This document shows positions 47,500-59,244 of a stretch of DNA of 64,000 nt, piece after piece. Position numbers and translations under genes: made by a program. Origin of the DNA: Mycobacterium sp. IS-3022 (lineage in GTDB: Bacteria; Actinomycetota; Actinomycetes; Mycobacteriales; Mycobacteriaceae); the NCBI RefSeq assembly GCF_001500065.1, contig NZ_LQIN01000001.1, positions 186,001 through 250,000 of the forward strand, written 5' to 3'. The notes under the pieces were generated by a model that had not been told where the DNA came from, made no database searches, and worked only from the letters and a program-made list of their open reading frames with translations. Positions within the stretch are counted from its first letter, which is position 1; the number at the start of each line of letters is the position of its first letter.

Positions 47500-48275
47500 G
47501 CGGCGCAGCGCTGGCCCTTGCGCTGGCGCTTCTGGTCGCACCCGGCCCGCGTCGGCGGTCGATCCGCGTGTACGAGGGAGGCGACCGCCGGTCGAGGCGG
47601 ATTCCGGTCGCACCTTGGCTGGCGATCGGCCTGCTCGCGTTGCTTGCGGTTGCCCCGTTCGGGGTCGTCGTGGCGGCAGCGATCGCCGCGCTCACCGGTG
47701 AGGCCCGCCGGCGGCGCCGGCGCAGGCAGCGAGAACGCAAAGCGGAATCGGAAGCACTGGAGGGTGCGCTGGACGTCCTGGTCGGCGAGCTGAGAGTCGG
47801 TGCGCATCCGGTAGCCGCATTCGACGCGGCCGCAGCGGAAGTCGACGGCGTCGTCGCGGCGTCGCTGCGAACGGTGGCAGCCAGAGCACGGATGGGCGCC
47901 GACGTCGCAGCCGGGCTACACAGCGTGGCGGGCCGGTCAGCGATGCCCGCACACTGGCAGCGACTCGCGGCCTGTTGGCAATTGGCTCAGGCGCACGGCC
48001 TCGCGATCGCGGCACTGATGCACACCGCACACCGTGACATCGTTGCGCGGGAACGGTTCTCGGCACAGGTGAATGCCGGGATGGCGGGTGCACGCACCAC
48101 CGCCACGGTGCTCGCGGCGCTGCCACTGCTCGGGGTGGGGCTCGGCGAACTGATCGGTGCCGAACCGCTGCGCTTCCTGTTCACGGGTGGCCAGTGGCTG
48201 CTCGTCGTCGGAGTGACGCTGACCTGCCTGGGCCTGACCTGGTCGGACCGGATAACCGGCGGGGTGGTCAAATGA
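47496..48275 (+). CDS. tadB: TadB-like pilus inner-membrane protein (Rv3658c type)
   Basis: A 259-aa membrane protein with N-terminal helices (ALALALALLVAPG and LAIGLLALLAVAPFGVVVAAAI), a cytoplasmic T2SSF domain (EGALDVLVGELRVGAHPVAAFDAAA) and two C-terminal helices. It forms the platform on which the ATPase works. GTG 47496 overlaps the tadA stop. Confidence 0.9.
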   Translation: MSGAALALALALLVAPGPRRRSIRVYEGGDRRSRRIPVAPWLAIGLLALLAVAPFGVVVAAAIAALTGEARRRRRRRQRERKAESEALEGALDVLVGELRVGAHPVAAFDAAAAEVDGVVAASLRTVAARARMGADVAAGLHSVAGRSAMPAHWQRLAACWQLAQAHGLAIAALMHTAHRDIVARERFSAQVNAGMAGARTTATVLAALPLLGVGLGELIGAEPLRFLFTGGQWLLVVGVTLTCLGLTWSDRITGGVVK

Positions 48276-48841
48276 CGCTTGCGGCAGTGCTTCTCGCCGG
48301 CGCGTTGCTCGTCGGTGGCGTTGACAGCCGGGCGCGGGTTCGCGGCACTCCGGTCTCATCGCGGGGGATACCCGATGGAGGCGGGCCAGGTGATCCGCTG
48401 GCGTTCGCTTCGACGCTGGACGTGCTGGCCGCCTGCCTGCGTTCGGGGATGGCCGTGTCTAGTGCCGCGGCCGCCGCGGCCCCGTCGGCGCCATCACATT
48501 TGGCGCAGTTGTTGCTTCGCGCTGCAGACCTGCTGGCGTTGGGCGCCGATCCGTCGACTGCATGGGCGACTCCGGCCGACGCGGACCGCCACGCCGACGC
48601 GCTGCTGCGGTTGGCGCGGCGCTCGGCGTCCTCCGGAACGGCGCTGGCGCAGGGCGTGACCGAGTTGGCGGGCCGGTCGCGTGACGACGCCGCTGATGCG
48701 GCCCGTGCCGCTGCCGAGCGGGCGTCGGTCTTGATCGCCGGCCCGCTGGGCGTGTGCTACCTCCCCGCGTTCGTGTGCCTGGGCATCGTGCCCGTGGTCG
48801 CCGGCCTGGCCGGTGACGTGCTGCAGTCGGGGATCTTGTGA
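48272..48841 (+). CDS. tadC: TadC-like pilus inner-membrane protein (Rv3657c type)
   Basis: A 189-aa T2SSF-type membrane protein: short N-terminal helix, FASTLDVLAACLRSGMAVSSAAAAAAP, ALAQGVTELAGRSRDDAADAARAAAERA and a final helix GPLGVCYLPAFVCLGIVPVVAGLAG. Partner of TadB in the platform. ATG overlaps the tadB stop (ATGA). Confidence 0.9.
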   Translation: MTLAAVLLAGALLVGGVDSRARVRGTPVSSRGIPDGGGPGDPLAFASTLDVLAACLRSGMAVSSAAAAAAPSAPSHLAQLLLRAADLLALGADPSTAWATPADADRHADALLRLARRSASSGTALAQGVTELAGRSRDDAADAARAAAERASVLIAGPLGVCYLPAFVCLGIVPVVAGLAGDVLQSGIL

Positions 48842-48864
48842 AGGGTATCGAGTGGGGAGAAAAG

Positions 48865-49071
48865 ATGAAGGTGCGCAAGCGGATTCGTGCGTTGCAAGCA
48901 CGACTGGCATTGTTGATGGTGGAGGAGGACGGCATGTCGACCGTCGAGTACGCGATCGGCACGATCGCCGCCGCCGCGTTCGGCGCGATCCTGTACACGG
49001 TGGTCACCGGCGACTCGATCGTCAGCGCCTTGACCAACATCATCAGCCGCGCGCTCAACACCAACGTCTAG
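48865..49071 (+). CDS. flp: Flp-type pilin (DUF4244, Rv3656c type)
   Basis: A 68-aa prepilin: basic leader (KVRKRIRALQARLALLMVEED), prepilin peptidase site after the glycine of EDGMSTVEYAIGT with the conserved Glu five residues on, then a hydrophobic helix. It is the structural subunit of the pilus. ATG 48865 is preceded by GGGGAGA, better than the GTG at 48838. Confidence 0.93.
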   Translation: MKVRKRIRALQARLALLMVEEDGMSTVEYAIGTIAAAAFGAILYTVVTGDSIVSALTNIISRALNTNV

Positions 49072-49073
49072 CC

Positions 49074-49394
49074 GGTGAGCGTGGCGGCGCCACGGTCGAG
49101 GCGGCGTTCGCGGTGGCCGCACTGGTTGCGGTGCTCATCATGTGTGTGGCCGGTCTCGCGGCGGTGTCGACGCACATCCGCTGTGTCGACGCCGCCCGCG
49201 AGGCGGCACGGCTCGCCGCCCGGGGCGACAACGGCGGCGATGTGGTACGGAATCTCGCGCCCGAAGGCGCCGCCGTGCTCATCCGCCGCGACGGCGCCTT
49301 CGTCGTCGCCACCGTCACTGCGCGGTCCGCGATGCTGCCGGGACTCACCGTCGAAGCGAAAGCGGTGGCGGCCGTGGAACCAGCTTCACGCTGA
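49074..49394 (+). CDS. tadE: TadE-like pseudopilin (Rv3655c type), start codon unclear
   Basis: The frame ERGGATVEAAFAVAALVAVLIMCVAGLAAV... is a TadE-like minor pilin (about 105 residues) with one hydrophobic helix and CVDAAREAARLAARGD. No ATG, GTG or TTG lies in this frame near the expected start; the GTG at 49075 with the right position is in another frame. Either a small indel in the first few codons has broken the start, or translation begins in an unusual way. The listed left end is the first frame position after the flp stop, not a true start. Confidence 0.65.
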   Translation, partial: GERGGATVEAAFAVAALVAVLIMCVAGLAAVSTHIRCVDAAREAARLAARGDNGGDVVRNLAPEGAAVLIRRDGAFVVATVTARSAMLPGLTVEAKAVAAVEPASR

Positions 49395-49425
49395 CGACGG
49401 TTCGGCAACCCTTGTCGCAGCGGCG

Positions 49426-49737
49426 ATGATCGCCGTGCTGCTGACGATCACCGTCGGCGCGGCGTATCTCGGCGTGGCGGTGGCAGCGCGCCACCGCGCT
49501 CAGGCGGCCGCCGACCTGGGCGCCTTGGCCGCTGCCCACCGAATCGCCACGGGTGTGGATGCGGCGTGTGCATCGGCGGCCGAGGTCACCACCGCGATGC
49601 GGGCCAACATGACTCGGTGTGAGGTGGACGACCTGGATGTGGTTGTCGCCGTCGATGTTTCGGTCAGGCTGGGCCGACTCGGACTGGGCCCTGCCCGCGC
49701 GGTCGCCCGTGCCGGACCAGGGGATCCGGTGGGCTAA
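49426..49737 (+). CDS. TadG-like protein (Rv3654c type), start unclear
   Basis: A short TadG-like protein with MIAVLLTITVGAAYLGVAVAARHRAQAAADLGALAAA, the pattern of Flp-associated helicase/secretion-like TadG N-termini. The conserved DDGSATLVAAA lies just before ATG 49426 in the same frame but without a start codon of its own. The frame is open back to GTG 49075, so a frameshifted read-through product of 220 aa is also possible. The gene ends 4 nt into the convergent Rv3651-type gene. Confidence 0.6.
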   Translation: MIAVLLTITVGAAYLGVAVAARHRAQAAADLGALAAAHRIATGVDAACASAAEVTTAMRANMTRCEVDDLDVVVAVDVSVRLGRLGLGPARAVARAGPGDPVG

Positions 49738-50765
49738 GGCTCGTCTGCGTGCCGACCCGCTTGCGTAATCTCCGTGGCGCTGGGCCGACGCAGCGTTGCC
49801 AGCGCCGCGTAGACGTCGTCGTCGAGTTCTACCCGGTTCACGGTCACATGCACCGGCGTCCATTCGCTGTCGCCGACCCCGGTCATCCGCAGCACACCGG
49901 TGGCAACGCCGGTGCTGAATTCGGTTGCCATGCGCTCCATCTCGGCCCGATCGGCAGGGTGCACCGCATGCTCTCCCGCCAGGCTGACCCGCCAGTCGAA
50001 GAACGGTGCGGGCTCGTCGAGCCACTTCAGCAGGGTCCAGTTCGCCGGGTCCACCAGCGCGCGGTGCACCCCAGGCTGGGCCAGCCCGTTGAGGATTCGC
50101 TGCGCGAGGTGGTCCTGCGGCGGCGCGGTCTCTTCGTGCTCACTTCGCCAGTTCATCGCCCGGCACAGCAGCCGATCGGGGCCGTCGTCGCGTGGCTCGA
50201 CCACCGTGCGCGTGACGAACCCGACGGTGATCGGCTCACCGCGATAGTCGGTGACGTCCCATGTGCTGCAGAACGTCGTGCCCGGCTCGCGTTTGATCGC
50301 CATCGTCAGCACCTTGGCTTCGCTCGGGTTGAGCTCACGCATCGGCAGATCGTCGGCGAAGGTGCGGTTCTGCGTCGGTTCCTTGTCTGGATCCCATCCG
50401 CTGTTGAACAGCGATTCCTCGGTGTTGGTGGCGGTGCCGGTGCCGAGATCCCACAACAGCGGTCCAGGCACAGGCCGCTGCGGGGGTTCCATGTCCGGCG
50501 GCCCGATCCAGATGTGCACGCCGTGGATGCGGCCGTCGGTCATCTGCACCACCTCCGTGCGGATGACGCGATCGTTCTTGGGTGTGATGCTGCTCAGGCC
50601 CTGTCGCGCCCGCACGGTTTCGCCGATGGCGGTCTGTACGGCCATCAGGTGAGGGTTACGCCGCAAAAACGCACCGACCGGAATCAAATTCTGGGTTCGA
50701 TGGCCCTGCGCGACCACGACGGGCTCGCTGCCCAGCGTCTCCACGAGCAGCCAGTCGTGGGTCAT
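49734..50765 (-). CDS. Triple sensor-domain protein (Rv3651 type)
   Basis: A 343-aa soluble protein matching Rv3651 in length and place. It starts MTHDWLLVETLGSEPVVVAQG; the structure of the homologue shows PAS/GAF-like sensor domains without an output domain (established for Rv3651). The ligand is unknown. It faces the tad operon and follows the helicase gene. Confidence 0.88.
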   Translation of the reverse strand: MTHDWLLVETLGSEPVVVAQGHRTQNLIPVGAFLRRNPHLMAVQTAIGETVRARQGLSSITPKNDRVIRTEVVQMTDGRIHGVHIWIGPPDMEPPQRPVPGPLLWDLGTGTATNTEESLFNSGWDPDKEPTQNRTFADDLPMRELNPSEAKVLTMAIKREPGTTFCSTWDVTDYRGEPITVGFVTRTVVEPRDDGPDRLLCRAMNWRSEHEETAPPQDHLAQRILNGLAQPGVHRALVDPANWTLLKWLDEPAPFFDWRVSLAGEHAVHPADRAEMERMATEFSTGVATGVLRMTGVGDSEWTPVHVTVNRVELDDDVYAALATLRRPSATEITQAGRHADEP

Positions 50766-51054
50766 GGTGACACTTTACCGGCGGCCGTGGGGGCCTCCGG
50801 GGTGACAGGTGCGAAATTCGTTGCGATTCGGCGACGTCACGACTTCCGGGGTGTCTCATCGCCCGCCTCGGGAGTTGCAACCGCCTCATCAACGAGGTAG
50901 CTTTCGTCTGCGCCCGGCTTCCGGGATTGGGAACGGATCGCGTCGTTCGGCCGTTCCCCGCATGGTTCGCGCTCGGTGGCCAGTTCACGGCCCCGATGGC
51001 GGGCACCGTGGGGGGCGATCGTCGAGGGGTCGATCGCCCCCTTCGCACGGTCCG
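50766..51054. other. Intergenic region between Rv3651-type gene and sftH
   Basis: About 290 bases that contain the terminator hairpin at 51011 and otherwise no gene. In M. tuberculosis a PE gene lies here; none is present. Confidence 0.5.
51011..51041. terminator. Hairpin terminator downstream of sftH
   Basis: GGGGGCGATCG (51011-51021) pairs with CGATCGCCCCC (51031-51041), a perfect 11-bp stem with a 9-nt loop, just past the sftH stop. No T run. Confidence 0.68.
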
Positions 51055-53382
51055 TCAGGGCGAGTCGCCGGAAATCTCGCGGAGCACAAGGCGCAACACC
51101 CGCACCGCGCCGTCCTTGTCCAGCGGGTCGTTTCCGTTGCCACACTTGGGCGACTGCACGCAGGACGGGCATCCCGCGGGGCATTCGCACGCCTCGATCG
51201 CATCGGCCGTCGCCGCCCACCAAGTGGCAACCCTACGGAATCCGCGGTCGGCGAAGCCCGCACCGCCGGGGTAGCCGTCGTAGACGAAGATCGTCGGCAG
51301 TCCCTGCACCGGCCCGACCGCCGTCGACACTCCGCCGATGTCACCACGATCGCAGCTGGCGACCAGCGGCAGAAGGCCGATCGCCGCGTGTTCGGCGGCG
51401 TGAAGGGCGCCGGGCACCCGAAGTAAGTCGAGGCCGTTGTGCTGCAACGCCTGTGGAGTGATCGTGCACATCACCGCGGTGGTGTCCAGCGTGCGGGTGG
51501 GCATCTCGAGTTCGACGAAGTCGATCACCTCGCCCGTCAGGCGACGGCGCAGATAGCCGATCACCCTATTGGTCACCGAAACCGGCACGAGTCCAACGGT
51601 CACCGGGCCGAACGCTTTTCGCTCACCCTCGCCGGTGACCGAGATGTCGGCCACTTCCCGGGCGGAGGTGGTGTAGCCCGGATCGTCCGCGTGCACGAAC
51701 GCCACGCCGTCTTCGAAGTCGAGGGAGTCGACGACGTAGCTCTCGCCCTGGTGCAGATACACGGCGCCGGGATGCACCGAGGCGGGCGCCTGACCCGCAC
51801 CCGTGCTGCCCACCATGCGGCCGGTACCCGCCTCCAGGATCGCGATCTGTCCGCCCGACCCGCCGCGGATGTCGACGGCCGGATGCGGATCCATGCCGGG
51901 GGTGGGAAAGTAACCGCTCGACCGGCGGCGCAGCAGTCCGTCGTCGACGAGGGCTCCGGCGACCGCCTCGGCGTTCCACATCCGCACCTCGGCATCTGTC
52001 AGCGCCAGTTCGGTCGCCGCACACAGCAGTTGCGGCCCAAGCACATACGGGTTCGTCGGATCGATGACGACGCGTTCGATCGGCTTGTCCAGCAGTGCGG
52101 TCGGGTGGTGCACCAGGTAGGTGTCCAGCGGATCGTCGCGGGCGATCAACACGATCAGCGCGCCCTGTCCCCGACGGCCCGACCGGCCGGCCTGCTGCCA
52201 GAACGATGTCACGGTGCCCGGGAAGCCGGCGAGTACAACGGCGTCCAGACCGGCGATGTCCACGCCCAACTCCAGGGCGTTCGTCGTCGCCAGCCCCCGC
52301 AGCTCCCCGTCGGCCAGGGCGCGTTCGAGCGCGCGGCGGTCTTCGGCGAGGTAACCGGCGCGGTAGGACGCCACCCGGTCGGCGAGATCCGGCGCCCGCT
52401 CCTGCAGCCGGGCCCGCGCGCCGAGTGCCGTCAGTTCGGCGCCCCGGCGGGACCGCACGAACGTCAGCATCCGGGCGCCTTCGGCGATCAGGTCGGCCAT
52501 CACGCCGGCGGCCTCGGCGCCCGCCGAACGCCGTACCGGGGCCCCGTTTTCGCCCATCACGTCGTCGAGCAGCGGGGGCTCCCACAGTGCCACGGTGCGG
52601 GCCCCCTGCGGCGAGCCGTCCTCGGTCACTTCGACGACGGTCTGCCCGATCAGTTCGGAAGCCGTTTCCGCGGGTGCGGCCGTCGTCGCGCTGGCGAAGA
52701 TCACCGTCGGCATGCTGCCGGTGGCCGAGTACCGCGCGCACAACCGCAGCAGCCGTCGCAGCACCATCGCCACGTTCGAGCCGAAAATGCCTCGGTAGTA
52801 ATGGCATTCGTCGATGACGAGGTAGCGCAGGTGGCGTAGGAACACCGCCCAGCGGGCATGGTTGCGCAGCAACGACAGGTGGATCATGTCAGGGTTGGAG
52901 AACAGCCAACGCGACCGTTCGCGCGCGAAACGCCGCACGTCACCGGGACTGTCGCCGTCATAGGCGCACGGCGCGACGTCGGGTAGCGGCACAGCCTCGG
53001 TGAGCGCCACCGCGGTTCGGAGTTGGTCGTGGCCGAGCGCCTTGGTCGGCGACAGGTACAGCACCCGCGCCCGCGGATCCGCTTTCAAGTCCGTCAATAT
53101 GGGCAGTTGGTAGGAAAGCGACTTGCCCGATGCCGTGCCGGTGCACAGCACCACGTGGCGGCCGTCGTGGGCGAGCTCCGCCGCGGCGAGCTGATGTGAC
53201 CACGGGGCCTCGATGCCCCGATCAACGAACGCCCGCACCACATCTGGGTCGGCCCAGCGCGGCCACCGCTGCGGTCGCCCCTGGCGCGGCGGAATATCAG
53301 CGACGTGGCGCAGCGGATTCTGCCCGCCGTGCCCGGCGCCTTCGACCGCGCAAGCGAGCAGCTCGCGGCCGAAATCAGCCAT
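51055..53382 (-). CDS. sftH: SftH/MrfA-type superfamily II DNA helicase
   Basis: A 775-aa 3'-5' DNA helicase. Motifs: I CTGTASGKSLSYQLP, II VIDECHYYRG, III FASATT, V TTNALELGVDIAG and VI QQAGRSGRRGQG. A C-terminal DUF1998-like domain has the four-Cys cluster CECPAGCPSCVQSPKCGN. This matches Rv3649 and M. smegmatis SftH; Bacillus MrfA of the same clade helps repair mitomycin damage. ATG 53382 follows GGAGG. Confidence 0.93.
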   Translation of the reverse strand: MADFGRELLACAVEGAGHGGQNPLRHVADIPPRQGRPQRWPRWADPDVVRAFVDRGIEAPWSHQLAAAELAHDGRHVVLCTGTASGKSLSYQLPILTDLKADPRARVLYLSPTKALGHDQLRTAVALTEAVPLPDVAPCAYDGDSPGDVRRFARERSRWLFSNPDMIHLSLLRNHARWAVFLRHLRYLVIDECHYYRGIFGSNVAMVLRRLLRLCARYSATGSMPTVIFASATTAAPAETASELIGQTVVEVTEDGSPQGARTVALWEPPLLDDVMGENGAPVRRSAGAEAAGVMADLIAEGARMLTFVRSRRGAELTALGARARLQERAPDLADRVASYRAGYLAEDRRALERALADGELRGLATTNALELGVDIAGLDAVVLAGFPGTVTSFWQQAGRSGRRGQGALIVLIARDDPLDTYLVHHPTALLDKPIERVVIDPTNPYVLGPQLLCAATELALTDAEVRMWNAEAVAGALVDDGLLRRRSSGYFPTPGMDPHPAVDIRGGSGGQIAILEAGTGRMVGSTGAGQAPASVHPGAVYLHQGESYVVDSLDFEDGVAFVHADDPGYTTSAREVADISVTGEGERKAFGPVTVGLVPVSVTNRVIGYLRRRLTGEVIDFVELEMPTRTLDTTAVMCTITPQALQHNGLDLLRVPGALHAAEHAAIGLLPLVASCDRGDIGGVSTAVGPVQGLPTIFVYDGYPGGAGFADRGFRRVATWWAATADAIEACECPAGCPSCVQSPKCGNGNDPLDKDGAVRVLRLVLREISGDSP

Positions 53383-53661
53383 CGATCGTCCTCCCTGAAT
53401 GCTCCGTTGGAGTGAATTGTTCCCCACTTACCAGCGCCGAGACTGTACGCAGCAGTGACGAACGTGATTGACTTAGCGCGGTCGCAGCTTCTGTGTTCGT
53501 GTATCAGCACTCGCAGGAACGACGTTGCGATCGCGGTTCCTGCGAGGGTTGTAGGTCGGGTCGAGTTCCGAGCTTCCACGAAGGAGAGCGGTCGGAACGG
53601 GCCCGGTGTACCGAAACACGGTGGACCGCACCCGGTGAATAAGAGAAGGAAACAACAGGAA
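53383..53661. other. Long leader region of cspA
   Basis: About 280 bases between sftH and cspA, divergent. Long untranslated leaders are usual for cold-shock genes, and this one ends in an A-rich patch with AGGA and AAGGAAAC before the ATG. I see no clear gene. Confidence 0.4.
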
Positions 53662-53865
53662 ATGCCACAGGGAACTGTGAAGTGGTTCAACGCGGAGAAG
53701 GGCTTCGGCTTCATCGCCCCGGAGGACGGCTCCGCCGACGTTTTTGTCCACTACACGGAAATTCAGGGCAGCGGCTTCCGCACCCTGGAGGAGAACCAGA
53801 AGGTTGAGTTCGAGGTTGGCCAGAGCCCCAAGGGGCCGCAGGCCACGGGTGTTCGGGCCGTCTAG
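53662..53865 (+). CDS. cspA: Cold shock protein CspA
   Basis: A 67-aa single OB-fold protein with RNP1 KGFGFIAPE and RNP2 DVFVHYTEI. It binds single-stranded RNA/DNA and keeps mRNA unfolded. Length and site match Rv3648c. A fairly strong AGGA lies before the ATG. Confidence 0.97.
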   Translation: MPQGTVKWFNAEKGFGFIAPEDGSADVFVHYTEIQGSGFRTLEENQKVEFEVGQSPKGPQATGVRAV

Positions 53866-53996
53866 CACGACCAACACGATCTGAGGGCAACACCCCGCGC
53901 GCATCCGAGACCGGTTGCCGCGGGGTGTTCGCCATTCCGGCGCGCCACGGGCCCGGCCGACACGGTAGATGTCGACGGCTGCCTTACTGTCGATTC

Positions 53997-54587
53997 GTGA
54001 GCCAGCTGTCGTTCTTCTCGGCGGAGTCGGTGCCCCCCGCGGTCGCCGACCTCACCGGGCTGCTCGCCGCCCCCGGCCAGGTGGTACTGGTCGGTGCGGG
54101 CACCCAGCAGGGTGCGCGGCTGTCGGTCGTCGTCGACCAGATGTGGCGCGCCGAGGCCATCGCAGAGATGATCGTCGAGGCGGGTCTGCAGCCGGAGATC
54201 TCCCGCACCGACGAGAACAACCCATTGGTGCGTACCGCGGTCGACTCGCGGCTGGTCGCCATCGCGGCTGATTGGACCCGTGGAGCCGTCAAGACCGTGC
54301 CGCTGCAGTGGCTGCCCGGACCGCGGGAACTTCGGGCCTGGACGCTGGCGGCGGGGACGCCGGAGGCGGACCGGTATCTGCTCGGACTGGACCCGCATGC
54401 GCCGGACACCCATGCGCCGCTCGCGTCGGCGATGATGCGGGTCGGGATTGCCCCGACGTTGATCGGTACGCGAGGCTCCCGCCCGGCGCTGCGGATCAGC
54501 GGTCGCCGGCGGCTGTCGCGCCTGGTAGAGAACGTGGGGGAACCGCCCGGCCACACGGAAGCGTTCCACCAATGGCCGCGCATTTGA
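53997..54587 (+). CDS. Conserved hypothetical protein (Rv3647c type)
   Basis: A 196-aa protein starting GTG at 53997 (VSQLSFFSAES). It contains LTGLLAAPGQVVLVGAGTQQGARLSVVVDQMWRAEAI and TRGAVKTVPLQWLPGPRELRAW. Always sits next to topA in mycobacteria. Function unknown; a DNA-related role is only suggested by context. Confidence 0.85.
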   Translation: MSQLSFFSAESVPPAVADLTGLLAAPGQVVLVGAGTQQGARLSVVVDQMWRAEAIAEMIVEAGLQPEISRTDENNPLVRTAVDSRLVAIAADWTRGAVKTVPLQWLPGPRELRAWTLAAGTPEADRYLLGLDPHAPDTHAPLASAMMRVGIAPTLIGTRGSRPALRISGRRRLSRLVENVGEPPGHTEAFHQWPRI

Positions 54588-54722
54588 CGGCCGTACCGAG
54601 GGGGGCCAGTTTGCGTCGGCTCGCGTGGGGTGCGAAATTGTCAGTTGCCGACGGGGTCGACGAGCCGCCGAGTGCGGAATCCGGCGCTGTGGGCGACTGA
54701 AGAAGTGGAGCGTAAGCAAAAG

Positions 54723-57524
<2,802 letters not shown>

Positions 57525-57551
57525 CGCGCGAACGTGAGCTGGCGCTCCAAA

Positions 57552-59156
57552 TCAGCGTGATTCTTCGGTCACAATCTCGCGTTCGGCGTTGGCCGCATCG
57601 GGGCTGACCAGATTCACCGGCCTGGCCAACTGCGTCGGCGCGGTGCGTCCGCGCAACTCGACGATCTCGCCGACGTCCCAACACAGCGCTTCGGCGTCGA
57701 GCGCCCCGCTGACTGCGATCGCCGAGGCCAGCACGTGCCCCTCTTCCAGTTTCGCCAGTTCGGTGAGCCGCGCCGCCTCGTTGACCGGATCACCGATCAC
57801 GGTGTATTCGAAGCGTGCCTGGGCGCCGATGTGCCCGGCGATCGCCCGGCCTGCCGACACCCCGATGCCGAACTCGGTCTGGCCCAGCACCTCGATCAGC
57901 TCGTCGTGCAGTTCCCGGGAGGCGGCGAGCGCCGCTCCGCACGCATCCGGGTGCTCGATCGGTGCGCCGAAGATGGCGAGCGCCGCGTCGCCCTGGAACT
58001 TGTTGACGAAGCCGCCGTGCCGGTTGACGGTGTCGACCACCACGCGGAAGAAGTCGTTGAGCAGGTTGACGACCTCGGAGGCCGGGATCGTCGCCGCCAA
58101 CTGCGTCGAGCCGACCAGATCGACGAACAGCACCGCGACGTCGCGCTCCTGACCACCCAGTTCGGTCCCGCGTTCCAACGCGCGGCGGGCCACGTCCTCG
58201 CCGACGTAACGACCGAACAGGTCCCGCAACCGCTGTCGTTCGGCCAGGTCGCGGACCATGTCGTTGAAGCCGGCCTGCAGCAGACCCAGCTCGCTGGCGT
58301 CGTAGATCTGCATGTGGGCGTTGTAGTTGCCCCGCTGCACCTCGCCGAGCGCCCAGCGCAGCTGGCGCAGCGGGTCGGCGATCGACATGGCCACCAGGAC
58401 GGTGCCGGCCAACCCGACCACCAGCGCGGAGATCGCGAGGATCAGGATCGGCGTGGTGAGGCGGTGGGCGGGCGCGGTGAGGATCTCGAACTTGCTGGCC
58501 ACCAACGCCAGCACGATCGCGATGATCGGCACGGCGGTGGACAGCACCCACGTCATCACCTGGCGCGCGATCACCCCCGGCGCCCGGAAGTTCTCCGGTA
58601 CGCCACCGCGCAGGGCGGCCACGGCGACGGGCCGCAACACGCGCTCGGACTGCAGATAACCGATGATCGCGGTCGCGGTGGCGCCCAGTCCGGTGGCGAC
58701 AGCCACGACGGGCGCCGATTTGCTGGCCACCGGCCAGCTCGCGACGATGAACACCACCGAGCCGAGGAACCAGTTCACGACGTTGATCACCGACCGGTAG
58801 AACGGCATCTTCAGAGCCCTGGTGCGGGCCACCTCGGTGTCGGCGGGGTCACCGCGGTCGCCGAGGAGCATGTCGCGGCGCTGCCAGCGCATCACCGGGA
58901 TCAGCAGCCGCAGGCTCCAGTACGCGGCGACGGTGAACGAGACGAACAGGAAGCCGAGGAACACCGCCAGGTTGAAGGCGGGCAGATCCTGCAGTTGGAT
59001 GCGGTCCTCGGGCGGCAGGCCGAACCTCAGGAAGCTCAGGACCAGCAGGGCGCCGATGATGTCGGCCTGCACCATGCCCAACGTGAAAACTGGCCACGGG
59101 GTGCGCGCGGCCCAGCGGACGAATGCGCTGATTCGCCCGATCGGTTTCGCGTCCAT
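57552..59156 (-). CDS. Membrane adenylate cyclase with HAMP (Rv3645 type)
   Basis: A 534-aa class IIIb cyclase. Six membrane helices in the first 260 residues are followed by a HAMP segment (VAMSIADPLRQLRWALGEVQRGNY) and a C-terminal cyclase domain with metal aspartates in VLFVDLVGST and GDAALAIFG, and DPVNEAARL. Rv3645 makes most cellular cAMP in M. tuberculosis and links fatty-acid use with antibiotic tolerance. ATG 59156 or GTG 59162 could start it. Confidence 0.93.
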   Translation of the reverse strand: MDAKPIGRISAFVRWAARTPWPVFTLGMVQADIIGALLVLSFLRFGLPPEDRIQLQDLPAFNLAVFLGFLFVSFTVAAYWSLRLLIPVMRWQRRDMLLGDRGDPADTEVARTRALKMPFYRSVINVVNWFLGSVVFIVASWPVASKSAPVVAVATGLGATATAIIGYLQSERVLRPVAVAALRGGVPENFRAPGVIARQVMTWVLSTAVPIIAIVLALVASKFEILTAPAHRLTTPILILAISALVVGLAGTVLVAMSIADPLRQLRWALGEVQRGNYNAHMQIYDASELGLLQAGFNDMVRDLAERQRLRDLFGRYVGEDVARRALERGTELGGQERDVAVLFVDLVGSTQLAATIPASEVVNLLNDFFRVVVDTVNRHGGFVNKFQGDAALAIFGAPIEHPDACGAALAASRELHDELIEVLGQTEFGIGVSAGRAIAGHIGAQARFEYTVIGDPVNEAARLTELAKLEEGHVLASAIAVSGALDAEALCWDVGEIVELRGRTAPTQLARPVNLVSPDAANAEREIVTEESR

Positions 59157-59244
59157 GGCCACGCGTCAACCGTATCGGGCGTCGGTGACGTCTACGGGTG
59201 GTGTGAGACGGACGTGTCGGTTCGCAGCATTACTGTTATCTGCG

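Noticed and set aside
45832..47613. Long minus-strand frame over ssd and tadA
   Set aside because: It is the shadow of two clear genes with Walker motifs on the plus strand.
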